DNA of 64,000 nt. Source: Agrococcus baldri (lineage in GTDB: Bacteria > Actinomycetota > Actinomycetes > Actinomycetales > Microbacteriaceae). The stretch is from assembly GCA_900114805.1 (NCBI GenBank), contig FOZN01000004.1:124001-188000 (forward strand), given 5' to 3'. Under the pieces are notes generated by a model, which saw only the letters and a program-made list of their open reading frames with translations, did not search any database and was not told where the DNA came from. This document shows positions 1-7,405 of this stretch, piece after piece. The position numbers and the translations under genes are program-made. How positions within the stretch are numbered: the stretch's first letter is position 1; each line of letters opens with the position of its first letter.

Positions 1-123
1 CTGATCGAGGATGCGAGGATGCGCGGATGTCGATCGAGCAGCGCGAGCGAGCGCTGAGCGCGGCGGGGCGGGGCGGGAAACATCTGCATGTGCGGAGTGG
101 ACCGCCCGCAAGGAGAGACGACA

Positions 124-149
124 AGAGCCCCGCCGAGCGGCGGGGCTCT
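124..149 (-). terminator. Rho-independent-type hairpin after tRNA-Ala
   Basis: A perfect 11-bp stem (AGAGCCCCGCC / GGCGGGGCTCT) closes a GAGC tetraloop. It starts 3 nt beyond the 3' end of tRNA-Ala on the minus strand. The bases that follow in that direction are pyrimidine-rich but not a clean T-run, as is common in high-GC actinobacteria. I read it as the tRNA terminator. Confidence 0.75.
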
Positions 150-152
150 CAG

Positions 153-228
153 TGGTGGATCTGGGGGGACTCGAACCCCCGACCCCCTGCATGCCATGCA
201 GGTGCGCTACCAGCTGCGCCACAGACCC
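153..228 (-). tRNA. tRNA-Ala (anticodon GGC)
   Basis: The minus strand folds into a complete 76-nt cloverleaf with an encoded CCA end. The acceptor arm GGGTCTG pairs with CAGATCC through one G-U pair. The anticodon stem CCTGC/GCAGG encloses loop ATGGCAT, giving anticodon GGC (alanine). The T-arm has the canonical GGTTCGA core. A promoter lies upstream and a hairpin terminator downstream, so it is probably a single-gene transcript. Confidence 0.97.
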
Positions 229-263
229 TTGCGCTGCTTCCGGCTTCCCGGAGCAACCCCACT

Positions 264-292
264 ACTGTACATGACGCCGCGACCGCCTGTCA
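264..292 (-). promoter_or_regulatory. Predicted promoter of tRNA-Ala
   Basis: On the minus strand TGACAG (292-287) and TACAGT (269-264) are separated by 17 nt, a sigma70-like -35/-10 pair. The -10 lies about 35 nt upstream of the mature 5' end of the tRNA, which leaves a short 5' leader for RNase P to remove. The call rests on motif and spacing only. Confidence 0.55.
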
Positions 293-403
293 CATCCAAG
301 GGGAGGTCGACGTCGCCTCCACGGCGCGGCCGTGCGGTGCTGGTCCACCGCATCCGCATAGCATCGTGAGGCATCGATCCGCCGGGTGAGGGAGGCATGG
401 CAC

Positions 404-457
404 ATGGGCCAAGAGGACAACGTGATCCCGTTCCCGGGCATCGGCGGCGGGGGATGA
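404..457 (+). other. 17-codon upstream frame overlapping the pRiA4b-type gene
   Basis: An ATG at 404, behind a GAGGGAGG ribosome site (about 387-394), opens a 17-residue frame, MGQEDNVIPFPGIGGGG, whose TGA overlaps the ATG of the next gene (ATGA). The peptide could couple translation of the downstream gene. Alternatively, the frame may be the true N-terminus, separated by a one-base deficit in the five-G run at 449-453: one extra G would fuse the two frames. The NVIPFPG sequence looks like a real protein N-terminus. Confidence 0.4.
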
Positions 458-1779
458 ACGCCTTCGGGTCTCGTCGCCGCCAGCCGACCCTCCTGCGCAG
501 GCAGCCGCATCCGCGCCGGTACACGATCCGCGTCGACCTCAAGGGCGCGCAGCCGCCGATCTGGCGCCGGCTGCAGGTCGCGAGCCACATGCCGCTCGAC
601 CGGCTGCACACGGTGCTGCAGATCGCGATGGGCTGGACCGACTCGCATCTGCACCACTTCGTGATGGGGCCGGGAGCGCTCGACTGGGACGTCGAGCCGT
701 TCCTCACCCCGTTCGACGTCGAGGAGGGCGATGTCGGCACGCTCGAGGCGGACGTGCGGCTCGACCAGGTGCTCGCGAAGGCGGGGGACCGGCTGCACTA
801 CGAGTACGACTTCGGCGACGGCTGGCAACACACGATCACGCTCGAGCGGGTCGAGCAATGGGGCGACGGCGCACCTGATGCGCTGTGCGTGGCGGGCAAG
901 CGCGCCTGCCCGCCCGAGGACAGCGGCGGCATCGGCGGCTACGCGCAACTGCTCGAAGTGCTCGCCGGGCGGCCGGTCGACATCGACCCCGAGTGGGCGG
1001 AGGAGCTGCGCCGCTGGGCGCCTGAGGGTTTCGACCCGGAGCACTTCGACGTCGACGAGGTGAACGAGATGCTGGCGACCGGGCCGCTGCCGGCGCTCGA
1101 GACGGTGCACCCGTACATCCCGCAGATGCTGCTGCAGGCGGGCGGCTCCCAGCTGAGCATGCTCGCGGCACTGGTGACGGATGCGCTGCGCGAGCCCGTG
1201 CACCTGTCACCCGAGCAGGCGCAGCGGGCCGTCGAGCCCTACCGGCTGCTGCTCGAGGTCGTCGGCGACGGGCTGTCGCTCACCGCGGCCGGATGGCTGC
1301 CGCCGACGGTCGTGACTGCACTGTGGGATGCGCTCGAACTCGATGGCACATGGATCGGGAAGGGCAACCGCGAGGACCAGACGCGCCCGGTCGCTGCGCT
1401 GCGAGCCTCGGCGACGCAGCTCGGGCTCGTTCGCAAGCTGAAGGGCAGGCTGCTGCCGACGACGGCCGCGCGCGCGACGGCCGGTAACCCTGCGGCACTG
1501 TGGGACCACATCCGCAGCCGTGTGCCGCTGGGCAAGCCGCACGAGCGCGATGCAGGGATGCTGCTGCTGCTGCGGTCGGCGCTGCTCGGCACCGATGTGC
1601 CGGCGCCCGACGGCGGCGCACTGCTTGCCGACCTGGGGTGGATGCTGAGCGCCGGCAGCCTGGACGATGCCGCGCACATCTGGGCGTGGCCGACCCGCGA
1701 CGTGCTCGACCAGCTGAGCGGTCTGTTCGCCGATGCCGGATGGCGGGCGACCGTGGCTCGTGCGCTGCTGACGCGCTGA
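454..1779 (+). CDS. Plasmid pRiA4b ORF-3 family protein
   Basis: The 441-residue protein begins with the pRiA4b ORF-3-like domain (roughly residues 15-190), recognised by YTIRVDLKGAQPPIWRRL, the DRLHTVLQIAMGW helix, and HYEYDFGDGWQHTI. The domain is widespread on plasmids and chromosomes and its biochemical role is unknown. The remaining ~250 residues are a helical C-terminal region I do not recognise. ATG 454 was chosen because it follows a G-rich ribosome-binding stretch and overlaps the stop of a short upstream frame. An in-frame ATG at 397 would add 19 unconvincing residues. It is the first gene after tRNA-Ala. Confidence 0.85.
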   Translation: MNAFGSRRRQPTLLRRQPHPRRYTIRVDLKGAQPPIWRRLQVASHMPLDRLHTVLQIAMGWTDSHLHHFVMGPGALDWDVEPFLTPFDVEEGDVGTLEADVRLDQVLAKAGDRLHYEYDFGDGWQHTITLERVEQWGDGAPDALCVAGKRACPPEDSGGIGGYAQLLEVLAGRPVDIDPEWAEELRRWAPEGFDPEHFDVDEVNEMLATGPLPALETVHPYIPQMLLQAGGSQLSMLAALVTDALREPVHLSPEQAQRAVEPYRLLLEVVGDGLSLTAAGWLPPTVVTALWDALELDGTWIGKGNREDQTRPVAALRASATQLGLVRKLKGRLLPTTAARATAGNPAALWDHIRSRVPLGKPHERDAGMLLLLRSALLGTDVPAPDGGALLADLGWMLSAGSLDDAAHIWAWPTRDVLDQLSGLFADAGWRATVARALLTR

Positions 1780-2198
1780 CCGGTAGTGCGGGAACGCATG
1801 CGGCATGCGCGGTGCTGCTGGTCGGCCGGTTGAGCGACCTGGTGGCTTTCAGCACCGCGGCGGCAGCAGCCTTCGGGATGCTGGCGCTGCTCGCGATGCT
1901 GTCGGCGCCGAGATTGCGCCCCGCCCAACATCGGGAGTCACCAGCGGGTCACCGGGCAGGATCCCGCTCCCCGGACGAAGGCTGCCGCGAACGATCAGAT
2001 CAGCCTCTCGTTCAATGAGCGTTGGTCTGACGCGCGTGGGCCGGGTGACGGCACGCCAGTGTGCTGGACGCACAGGTCAGGAGGCTGGGTGATGCTCGTC
2101 GCTCATCGGCAGCCGCGGCTGGCCCGATAGAGCCGCACAGCGAGTGGCGCGCCGGCACCGTCCGAGCACCCCTCGCGGAGCTGGCGAAGCCGCCGGCC
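1780..2198. other. 419-bp stretch without a convincing intact gene
   Basis: No frame on either strand here has a coherent start, ribosome site and protein-like sequence over its length. The one recognisable fragment is a plus-strand piece at 1812-1928 resembling the C-terminal end of a transporter, listed separately. The rest looks like decayed or untranslated sequence between the pRiA4b-type gene and the convergent small gene. Confidence 0.5.
1812..1928 (+). pseudogene. Possible remnant of an MFS-type transporter C-terminus
   Basis: The plus-strand translation contains GRLSDL, then an alanine- and leucine-rich hydrophobic helix and a PRLRP tail. This resembles the last loop and twelfth helix of a major facilitator permease. 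There is no start, no upstream transporter sequence and no clear end, so if the resemblance is real this is a fragment. It may also be chance hydrophobicity in GC-rich DNA. Confidence 0.25.
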
Positions 2199-2528
2199 TC
2201 ACGCGGCGCGGCGCGCGACGGGTGCCGCGCGGCCGGTCGGGTAGGGCGCGGGCGGCGGCTTCTGCGGCGGCACCGCGCGCTGCCGGCGGTCGTCGCCGCC
2301 GCTGGTCGAGCGCCCGGTGCTCCGCTCGAACAGCGCGAGCGAGGCCTCGTGCGCCTCATCGACGCTCGACCAGTAGCCGAGCAGGCGGCGCTGCGAGCGA
2401 TCCGGATGCGCGGTGACGGCCCGGTAGTACGGCTCGCGTCGCGGCCCGAGCAGCACGAGCCGAACGACCGCGAGCGGCGCGCCGTCGAGTGGATGCAGCA
2501 CATCCCATTCGGCCGCTCGGATCGTCAT
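2199..2528 (-). CDS. Small conserved-type hypothetical protein
   Basis: A 109-residue protein starting MTIRAAEWDVLHPLDGAPLA. The first ~75 residues look like a folded domain (YYRAVTAHPDRSQRRLLGYW, then a helix DEAHEASLALFE). The tail is Arg-, Pro- and Ala-rich and probably disordered. I know no function. The ATG was preferred to longer upstream starts because the translation becomes non-protein-like above it, and TAGCGT lies 8 nt upstream, suggesting a near-leaderless promoter. It is a single gene between the gene-poor stretch and the divergent hemerythrin gene. Confidence 0.65.
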   Translation of the reverse strand: MTIRAAEWDVLHPLDGAPLAVVRLVLLGPRREPYYRAVTAHPDRSQRRLLGYWSSVDEAHEASLALFERSTGRSTSGGDDRRQRAVPPQKPPPAPYPTGRAAPVARRAA

Positions 2529-2717
2529 GGGTGTGCACGCTAGCGGCGGCCGACGACATGCGACCCCGTTCGGGTGCGCATGGGCGCTGACGCTCGTCAT
2601 CGCCCGGCATCGTCGCTCGCCAGCGGCTGCGCGGCTCTCGCCCGCGTCGACCATTGTCAGCCTGCGCGCGCAGGCCTACAGTTGGGCAATCCAGACAGTG
2701 TTCGAGAAGGATGGACC

Positions 2718-3410
2718 ATGGCAGCGAGAGCGCTTCCCTCCAGCAATGCAGAGCCGCCCACGAAGCTCTGCGACGCGAGCGGCATGGCGGAGATCCACCG
2801 CATGTTCAGGAGCGGCTTCGGGGAGGCTCCAGCACTCGTCGTGGGGGTCGCCGCGGGCGACACCGTGCACGCGGCCGCGGTCGCGGCGCAGCTCGATCTG
2901 CTCTCGGCGAGCCTGCACGCGCACCATGAGGGTGAAGACCAGCGGCTGTGGAGCATGCTCAGCGAGCGCTCGCCCGCGTGCGGCTCGCATGTGACGCGCA
3001 TGCAGGAGCAGCACGCGCAGATGCTGGTGCACCTGCACCTGCACGAGCTCGACGCGGCGCTGCCCACGTGGCGCGCATCCGCCCAGCCTTCCGACCGCGT
3101 CGCGGTGGTGGAGGCGCTCGCAGGCGTCAACGAGGCGCTCGCCGTGCATCTGCCAGACGAGGAGCGCACCATCGTGCCCGTGATGGAAGCGGTGATCACC
3201 GAGGAGGAGGTGCAGTGGTTCGCCGCGCATGGCAGGAAGCACACGCCGAAGGGGCAGACCTGGAACTCGCTCGGTGCGATCCTGCGTGCACAGCCCGACG
3301 GCGGCGAGGCGTGGCAGCGCAAGCACTTGCCCGCACCCGTGCGGCTGCTGTGGCGCGTCGTCGGCGCTCGCCGCTACGCGAGGACCCGGGCGGTGCTCGA
3401 GGGTCGCTGA
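2718..3410 (+). CDS. Hemerythrin HHE cation-binding domain protein
   Basis: A 230-residue cytoplasmic protein. The N-terminal two thirds carry a hemerythrin-like four-helix pattern with candidate ligands at HRMF (His27), HHEGED (His69/His70/Glu71) and EQHAQM (His99), and HLPDEERTIVPVM further on. Such domains bind di-iron and act in oxygen, NO or redox sensing or storage; which applies here cannot be seen. The C-terminus (WNSLGAILRAQPDGGEAW) is typical of long actinobacterial members. ATG 2718 is used because GAGAAGG sits 8-14 nt upstream. It appears monocistronic. Confidence 0.85.
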   Translation: MAARALPSSNAEPPTKLCDASGMAEIHRMFRSGFGEAPALVVGVAAGDTVHAAAVAAQLDLLSASLHAHHEGEDQRLWSMLSERSPACGSHVTRMQEQHAQMLVHLHLHELDAALPTWRASAQPSDRVAVVEALAGVNEALAVHLPDEERTIVPVMEAVITEEEVQWFAAHGRKHTPKGQTWNSLGAILRAQPDGGEAWQRKHLPAPVRLLWRVVGARRYARTRAVLEGR

Positions 3411-3435
3411 GCGTGCACCCTGGCCGGGCGACGAC

Positions 3436-3645
3436 TCAGTCGCTGCGCGGCTGCTCCTCGTCCTGCACGACGTGACGCAGGCCGAGCTCGTCGGCGACCG
3501 CGCGCCGGAGGAAGACCGCCTCCTCCTTCGTCCCGAAGCTCTGCGAGCGCTCGGGATGACCCGCCACCGCGTTCTCCCACTGCCCGCGATTGGGCCGCGT
3601 CACCACGGTGCCGGCCCGCTCATCGCTGTCGTGCGCTGCGTCCAT
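3436..3645 (-). CDS. DUF2188 domain protein
   Basis: A 69-residue protein with the DUF2188 pattern: VVTRPNRGQWENAVAGHPERSQSFGTKEEAVFLRR. The family consists of small basic proteins of unknown function with an N-terminal strand pair and a helix, often annotated as stress-related. The ATG at 3645 is preceded by a perfect AGGAGGT 7 nt upstream; longer frames lack this. It converges on the hemerythrin gene with only 25 bp between the stops. Confidence 0.8.
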   Translation of the reverse strand: MDAAHDSDERAGTVVTRPNRGQWENAVAGHPERSQSFGTKEEAVFLRRAVADELGLRHVVQDEEQPRSD

Positions 3646-3746
3646 GGATCGCGACCTCCTGTGGCTGTGGGGTGATTCCAGCGTCGGCGATGCGGCAGCG
3701 GCGCGCAAGCCCCCGCTTGTGGCACCGCCTCTGCCAGGATCGAGCC

Positions 3747-4817
3747 ATGCGCGCGCTCGTCATCGACACCGTCCGCGGCGCACCGGTCGTGCGCGAGGTG
3801 CCCTCACCCGCGCCGCCGCCTCTCGGCGTCGTCGTGCAGGTGCTGGCGACCGGGCTGTGCGGCAGCGACTGGCACGCGTGGGCGGGGCACGACGAGATCG
3901 CGTTCCCGCACGTGCCAGGGCACGAGCTCGCCGGCGTCGTCTCGGCGGTCGGCGCGGGCGTTCAGCACTGGCAGGTCGGCGACCGGGTGACGGCGCCGTT
4001 CGTGTGCGGCTGCGGACGCTGCGAGTGGTGCCTGGCGGGCGACGCGCAGGTGTGCCCCGAGCAGCAGCAGCCGGGCTTCACCCACTGGGGCTCGTTCGCC
4101 GAGCAGGTGGTGCTGCACGCGGCCGATGCCAACCTCGTCGCGATCCCCGACGGCGTCGACTTCGCGACCGCGGCGAGCCTCGGGTGCCGCTTCGCGACCG
4201 CGTATCGCGCACTCGTCGGCCGCGCCCGCGTGCAGGCGGGGGAGTGGATGAGCGTCATCGGCGCCGGCGGCGTCGGCCTCAGCGCCGTCATGATCGGCCA
4301 CGCGCTCGGCGCGCGCGTGATCGCGGTCGACCGCAACCCATCCGCTCTCGCCCTCGCGTCAGGGCTCGGCGCCGAGCACACCGTGCTCGCCGACGGCAGC
4401 GACGTGCCGGCGGCCATCGCGGCGCTCACCGGCGGGGGCAGTCACGTGTCGGTCGACGCCGTCGGCAGCGAGCAGACGGCGACGGATGCGGTGCTCGGCC
4501 TGCGCAGACGCGGCCGGCACGTGCAGATCGGCCTGCTGCCGCCGGCCGGCGGGCATCCGCGCGTGCCGCTCTCGCGCGTGATCGCGTGGGAGCTCGACCT
4601 GCTCGGCAGCCACGGCATGGCCGCGCGCGACTACCCGGGGATGCTCGCGCTCATCGAGCAGGGCGTGCTCGAGCCGCAGCGGCTCGTCGAGCGCACCGTG
4701 GGGCTCGAGGAGGCTGCGGTACTGCTGCCCGGCTACGACCGCTCGACGGCCACCGGCATCACGATGATCGACCCGCAGCGCACGTCGGCGGCAGCCGGGG
4801 CAGGGGCGGGCGCATGA
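3747..4817 (+). CDS. Zinc-dependent alcohol dehydrogenase family protein (MDR)
   Basis: A 356-residue medium-chain dehydrogenase. The catalytic zinc ligands appear as Cys38 (TGLCGSDWH) and His59-Glu60 (VPGHELAG). The structural zinc cluster is the cysteine group at 87-103 (VCGCGRCEWC...C). The Rossmann motif is GAGGVGLSAV, followed by an acidic residue in VIAVDRNP that suggests NAD(H) preference. Substrate unknown. CAGGAT lies 6 nt before ATG 3747, consistent with leaderless initiation. The stop overlaps the next start (ATGA), so the two genes form an operon. Confidence 0.88.
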   Translation: MRALVIDTVRGAPVVREVPSPAPPPLGVVVQVLATGLCGSDWHAWAGHDEIAFPHVPGHELAGVVSAVGAGVQHWQVGDRVTAPFVCGCGRCEWCLAGDAQVCPEQQQPGFTHWGSFAEQVVLHAADANLVAIPDGVDFATAASLGCRFATAYRALVGRARVQAGEWMSVIGAGGVGLSAVMIGHALGARVIAVDRNPSALALASGLGAEHTVLADGSDVPAAIAALTGGGSHVSVDAVGSEQTATDAVLGLRRRGRHVQIGLLPPAGGHPRVPLSRVIAWELDLLGSHGMAARDYPGMLALIEQGVLEPQRLVERTVGLEEAAVLLPGYDRSTATGITMIDPQRTSAAAGAGAGA

Positions 4818-5752
4818 CGGCGGGCGGCCCGCGGCCGGCGGCGTCCGCACCGGGCGCGCGCGTGCTGCTGGTGGGCTGCGGGAAGGTCGGCACGCGGCTG
4901 GGGGAGCGCCTGGTCGGCGCCGGCGCGCAGGCGTTCGCGCTCCGGCGCACCACCGCTGCGCTGCCGCCGTCGCTGTCACCGCTGCAGGTCGATCTGCTCG
5001 CGCCGCCGCCGCGCGAGCTGCCGGCTGCGGACGCGATGGTGATCACCCTCACGCCGGCGCTGGCCGCACCCGGAGTGCCCGACGGCTATCTCGCCGCCCT
5101 CCGCAACCTCGCCGCCGCGCTGCCGCGCATCCCGCAGCGCGTGGTGCTCGTCTCCTCCACCCGGGTCTTCGAGGGGCGACCGGGTGAGCGGCAGATCACG
5201 GAGGGTGACCCGCCCGCGCCGGCGAGCGCGCGGGCGGAGACGCTGCTCGCGGGCGAGCGGCTGGCGGCCGAGCTGTTCGGCGCGCACATCGTGCGACCCG
5301 CCGGCATCTACGGCCCCGGCAGGGAGCGACTGCTGCGCATCGTGCTCGCCGGCGAGCCGGTCGACTACGCGCGGCGCACCAACCGCATCCATGAGACCGA
5401 TCTGGTGCGCGCGCTGCAGGCGATGCTGACGGCCGAGGCGCCGCCCGGGCTGGTGCACGCCGTCGATGCGGCACCGGCGCCGCTCGGCGACGTCGTGACG
5501 CACATCGCGCGGCGACTCGGGGTCGCGCCGCCGCCACGGTCGGAGCCCGAGACGCGCGACGCGGGCACCGCCGCCGGCGCGGTGCGGAGCGGCGCGGTGC
5601 GGAGCGGCACGGTGCAGAGCGGCGCAAGGCTGAGCGGCACGGTGCTGAGCGGTGCGCTGCTGCGCACGCTCCTGCCGACGCTGCGGTACCCGACGTTCGA
5701 GTCGGGCTACGACGAGCTGGTCGCGATGCGGCAGCGCGAGCGCAGTCGCTGA
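4814..5752 (+). CDS. NAD-dependent epimerase/dehydratase-like protein with internal pentapeptide repeat
   Basis: A 312-residue extended SDR-type protein resembling YeeZ-like epimerases. It has a nucleotide-binding motif VLLVGCGKVGTRLG (residues ~17-30), VSSTRVFEG in the core, VRPAGIYGPGRE and a HETDLVRAL substrate-region helix. The usual YxxxK pair is not evident, as in the YeeZ group. Residues ~255-284 are five G-x-x-x-S pentapeptides encoded by 15-bp tandem repeats, an unusual insertion before the C-terminal helix. Translationally coupled to the dehydrogenase upstream; joint substrate unknown. Confidence 0.78.
   Translation: MTAGGPRPAASAPGARVLLVGCGKVGTRLGERLVGAGAQAFALRRTTAALPPSLSPLQVDLLAPPPRELPAADAMVITLTPALAAPGVPDGYLAALRNLAAALPRIPQRVVLVSSTRVFEGRPGERQITEGDPPAPASARAETLLAGERLAAELFGAHIVRPAGIYGPGRERLLRIVLAGEPVDYARRTNRIHETDLVRALQAMLTAEAPPGLVHAVDAAPAPLGDVVTHIARRLGVAPPPRSEPETRDAGTAAGAVRSGAVRSGTVQSGARLSGTVLSGALLRTLLPTLRYPTFESGYDELVAMRQRERSR
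5576..5665 (+). repeat. 15-bp in-frame tandem repeat inside the epimerase-like gene
   Basis: Five 15-bp units at 5576, 5591, 5606, 5621 and 5636 plus a degenerate sixth (5651-5665) follow the pattern GGCGCGGTGCGGAGC. The first two are identical and later ones diverge. Each encodes G-A/T-V/R-x-S, so gain or loss of units keeps the frame. It behaves like a coding minisatellite. Confidence 0.85.
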
Positions 5753-5777
5753 TCGCCGCCAGGAGCCGGCGCACCCG

Positions 5778-6407
5778 TCAGCCGGGCTTGCGCGCTCGCA
5801 GTCGCTCGACCGTGCCCGCCTGCAGCCGCTCTGCTTCCTCGACGGCGAAGCCCGAGCACTCGACGAGCGGTCTCGAGCGGCGCGTGAAGTGCTCGCCTGC
5901 GGTGCGCACCGTCACCTGCTCCACCAGCCGCTGCGTCCACCGCAGCGGCAGCCAGGTGCTGCCCACGTGGTCGAGCAGCAGCAGCCGCCCGCCGGGCACC
6001 AGCACCCGGTGCATCTCGCCGATCGCGCGCGCCGGATCCGGGATGCTGCACAGCGCGAGTGCGCACACGACGGTGTCGAAGGAGGCGCCGGGGAACGGCA
6101 GCCGTTCCGCATCGCCCTCGACGAGCTCGACCTCGCGGCCGATCTCTGCCGCGCGCGCCCGGGCGACGGCGAGCATGCCGGGACTGAGGTCGACGCCCGT
6201 CACGACCGCATCCGCCCGGTAGTGCGGCAGATCGGCGCCGGTGCCGATCGCCACCTCCAGCACACGGCCGTGCGCCCGCGCGCCGAGCCACTCGCGACCG
6301 CCGCCGAACCAGAGCCGCTCCGCCAGCGCCATGCTCCGGTCGTAGTGCGGCGCGGCGCGCTCCCACAGCCTGCGCTGTCTGGCCGTCAGGTCGTCGTGGT
6401 CGCGCAT
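5778..6407 (-). CDS. Class I SAM-dependent methyltransferase
   Basis: A 209-residue protein of the UbiE/phosphatidylethanolamine methyltransferase-like group. Motif I is LEVAIGTGADLPHY (residues ~50-63), the acidic ribose-binding residue is in VTGVDLSPGML, motif II is PFPGASFDTVVC, and LVPGGRLLLLDH follows. The C-terminal FTRRSRPLVECSGF resembles enzymes acting on lipids or quinones; the substrate is not determinable. A GGAAGGGA ribosome site precedes the ATG. It is convergent with the epimerase-like gene (25 bp between stops). Confidence 0.85.
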   Translation of the reverse strand: MRDHDDLTARQRRLWERAAPHYDRSMALAERLWFGGGREWLGARAHGRVLEVAIGTGADLPHYRADAVVTGVDLSPGMLAVARARAAEIGREVELVEGDAERLPFPGASFDTVVCALALCSIPDPARAIGEMHRVLVPGGRLLLLDHVGSTWLPLRWTQRLVEQVTVRTAGEHFTRRSRPLVECSGFAVEEAERLQAGTVERLRARKPG

Positions 6408-6636
6408 CCGCTCGTCCCTTCCGGCTCCATGATCCCGCGAATCGGCGCTCCGTCGGGCGCGCCATCGAGCGCCGAGCGGGCGCAGCAGAGAAATCTGACC
6501 TCGCCGGAATAGTTCAAGATCGAAACGGTTGGATGGAGTGGATGCTCACGGCGCGACGCCGATCGCGACAGCGCGGGACATCCGGATCCCATCGACGCGG
6601 CGCTGCTCGACAGCCCTGACCCTGAGGAAGACACAC

Positions 6637-7203
6637 ACGACGAAGATCGCCATCATCACCGGCAGCACCCGCCCGAACCGCATCGGCGCGGGCGTCTCGC
6701 AGTGGGTGCTGGAGCAGGCGCAGCAGCGCGGCGACGCTGACTACGAGCTGGTCGACATCGCCGACTTCGACCTGCCGCTGCTCGACGAGCCGATGCCCGG
6801 CTCGCAGACGAATGAGCACACGCAGGCCTGGGCCGCGAAGATCGCCGAGTTCGACGGCTTCGTGTTCGTGACCGGCGAGTACAACCACTCCGTCGTGCCG
6901 GCGCTGGCGAACGCGATCTCGTTCCTGAACGCCGAGTGGAACAACAAGGCCGCCGGCATCGTCGGCTACGGCTCGGCCATGGGCGTTCGCGCCGTCGAGC
7001 ACCTCCGCGGCATCCTCTCGGAGCTGCAGGTCGCCCACGTGCAGAAGACCGGCATGTTCTCGCTCTTCACCGACTTCGAGAACTTCTCGACCTTCAAACC
7101 CACCGAGATGCAGGCCGCGTCGGTCGCGCCGATGCTCGACCAGCTGGTCGTCTGGAGCAAGGCGATGGAGCACGTGCGCGAGGGCGCACTCGTCGCCGCC
7201 TGA
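6637..7203 (+). CDS. NADPH-dependent FMN reductase, apparent ACG start
   Basis: A 188-residue flavodoxin-like reductase of the NADPH:FMN/chromate reductase family. IAIITGSTRPNRIG is the phosphate-binding P-loop, ADFDLPLLDEP and GEYNHSVVPALANAI are family hallmarks, and YGSAMGVRAVEHL follows. Family members normally start just before this strand (M-T-K-I). Here the matching codon is ACG at 6637, with GAGGAAG (6624-6630) ideally placed 6 nt upstream. The only standard in-frame starts are TTG 6529 and GTG 6538, which lack this ribosome site and add 33-36 unlikely residues. Function is confident, start uncertain. Confidence 0.82.
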   Translation, partial: TTKIAIITGSTRPNRIGAGVSQWVLEQAQQRGDADYELVDIADFDLPLLDEPMPGSQTNEHTQAWAAKIAEFDGFVFVTGEYNHSVVPALANAISFLNAEWNNKAAGIVGYGSAMGVRAVEHLRGILSELQVAHVQKTGMFSLFTDFENFSTFKPTEMQAASVAPMLDQLVVWSKAMEHVREGALVAA

Positions 7204-7240
7204 TGGGCACTGCCGACGGGGGCTGAGCCCTTCGACGCCG

Positions 7241-7271
7241 GAGCGGGCCTTCCCTGGCGGGAGGCCCGCTC
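7241..7271 (+). terminator. Hairpin terminator after the FMN reductase
   Basis: A perfect 10-bp stem GAGCGGGCCT/AGGCCCGCTC with an 11-nt loop lies 38 nt past the FMN reductase stop, followed by TGCTGTGTTC. Confidence 0.75.
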
Positions 7272-7405
7272 TGCTGTGTTCGGGGGCGGATGCGTGCACG
7301 CACCACCCGGGTTGCGTGCCGGTTCAGCGACAGGCGCGCGTCGCCCGCCAGGGCCGGGCAGTGCACGCGTACCGTGGGGCACGAAGGGCAGGGGAGGTGG
7401 TCGGC

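Noticed and set aside
1-57. Plus-strand open frame reaching a TGA at 55-57, possibly the tail of an upstream gene
   Set aside because: Only 18 codons are visible and they show no recognisable C-terminus, so it cannot be supported.
1849-2073. 74-residue minus-strand frame in the gene-poor stretch
   Set aside because: Composition is partly plausible but there is no ribosome site, no recognisable domain and it overlaps the transporter-like fragment.
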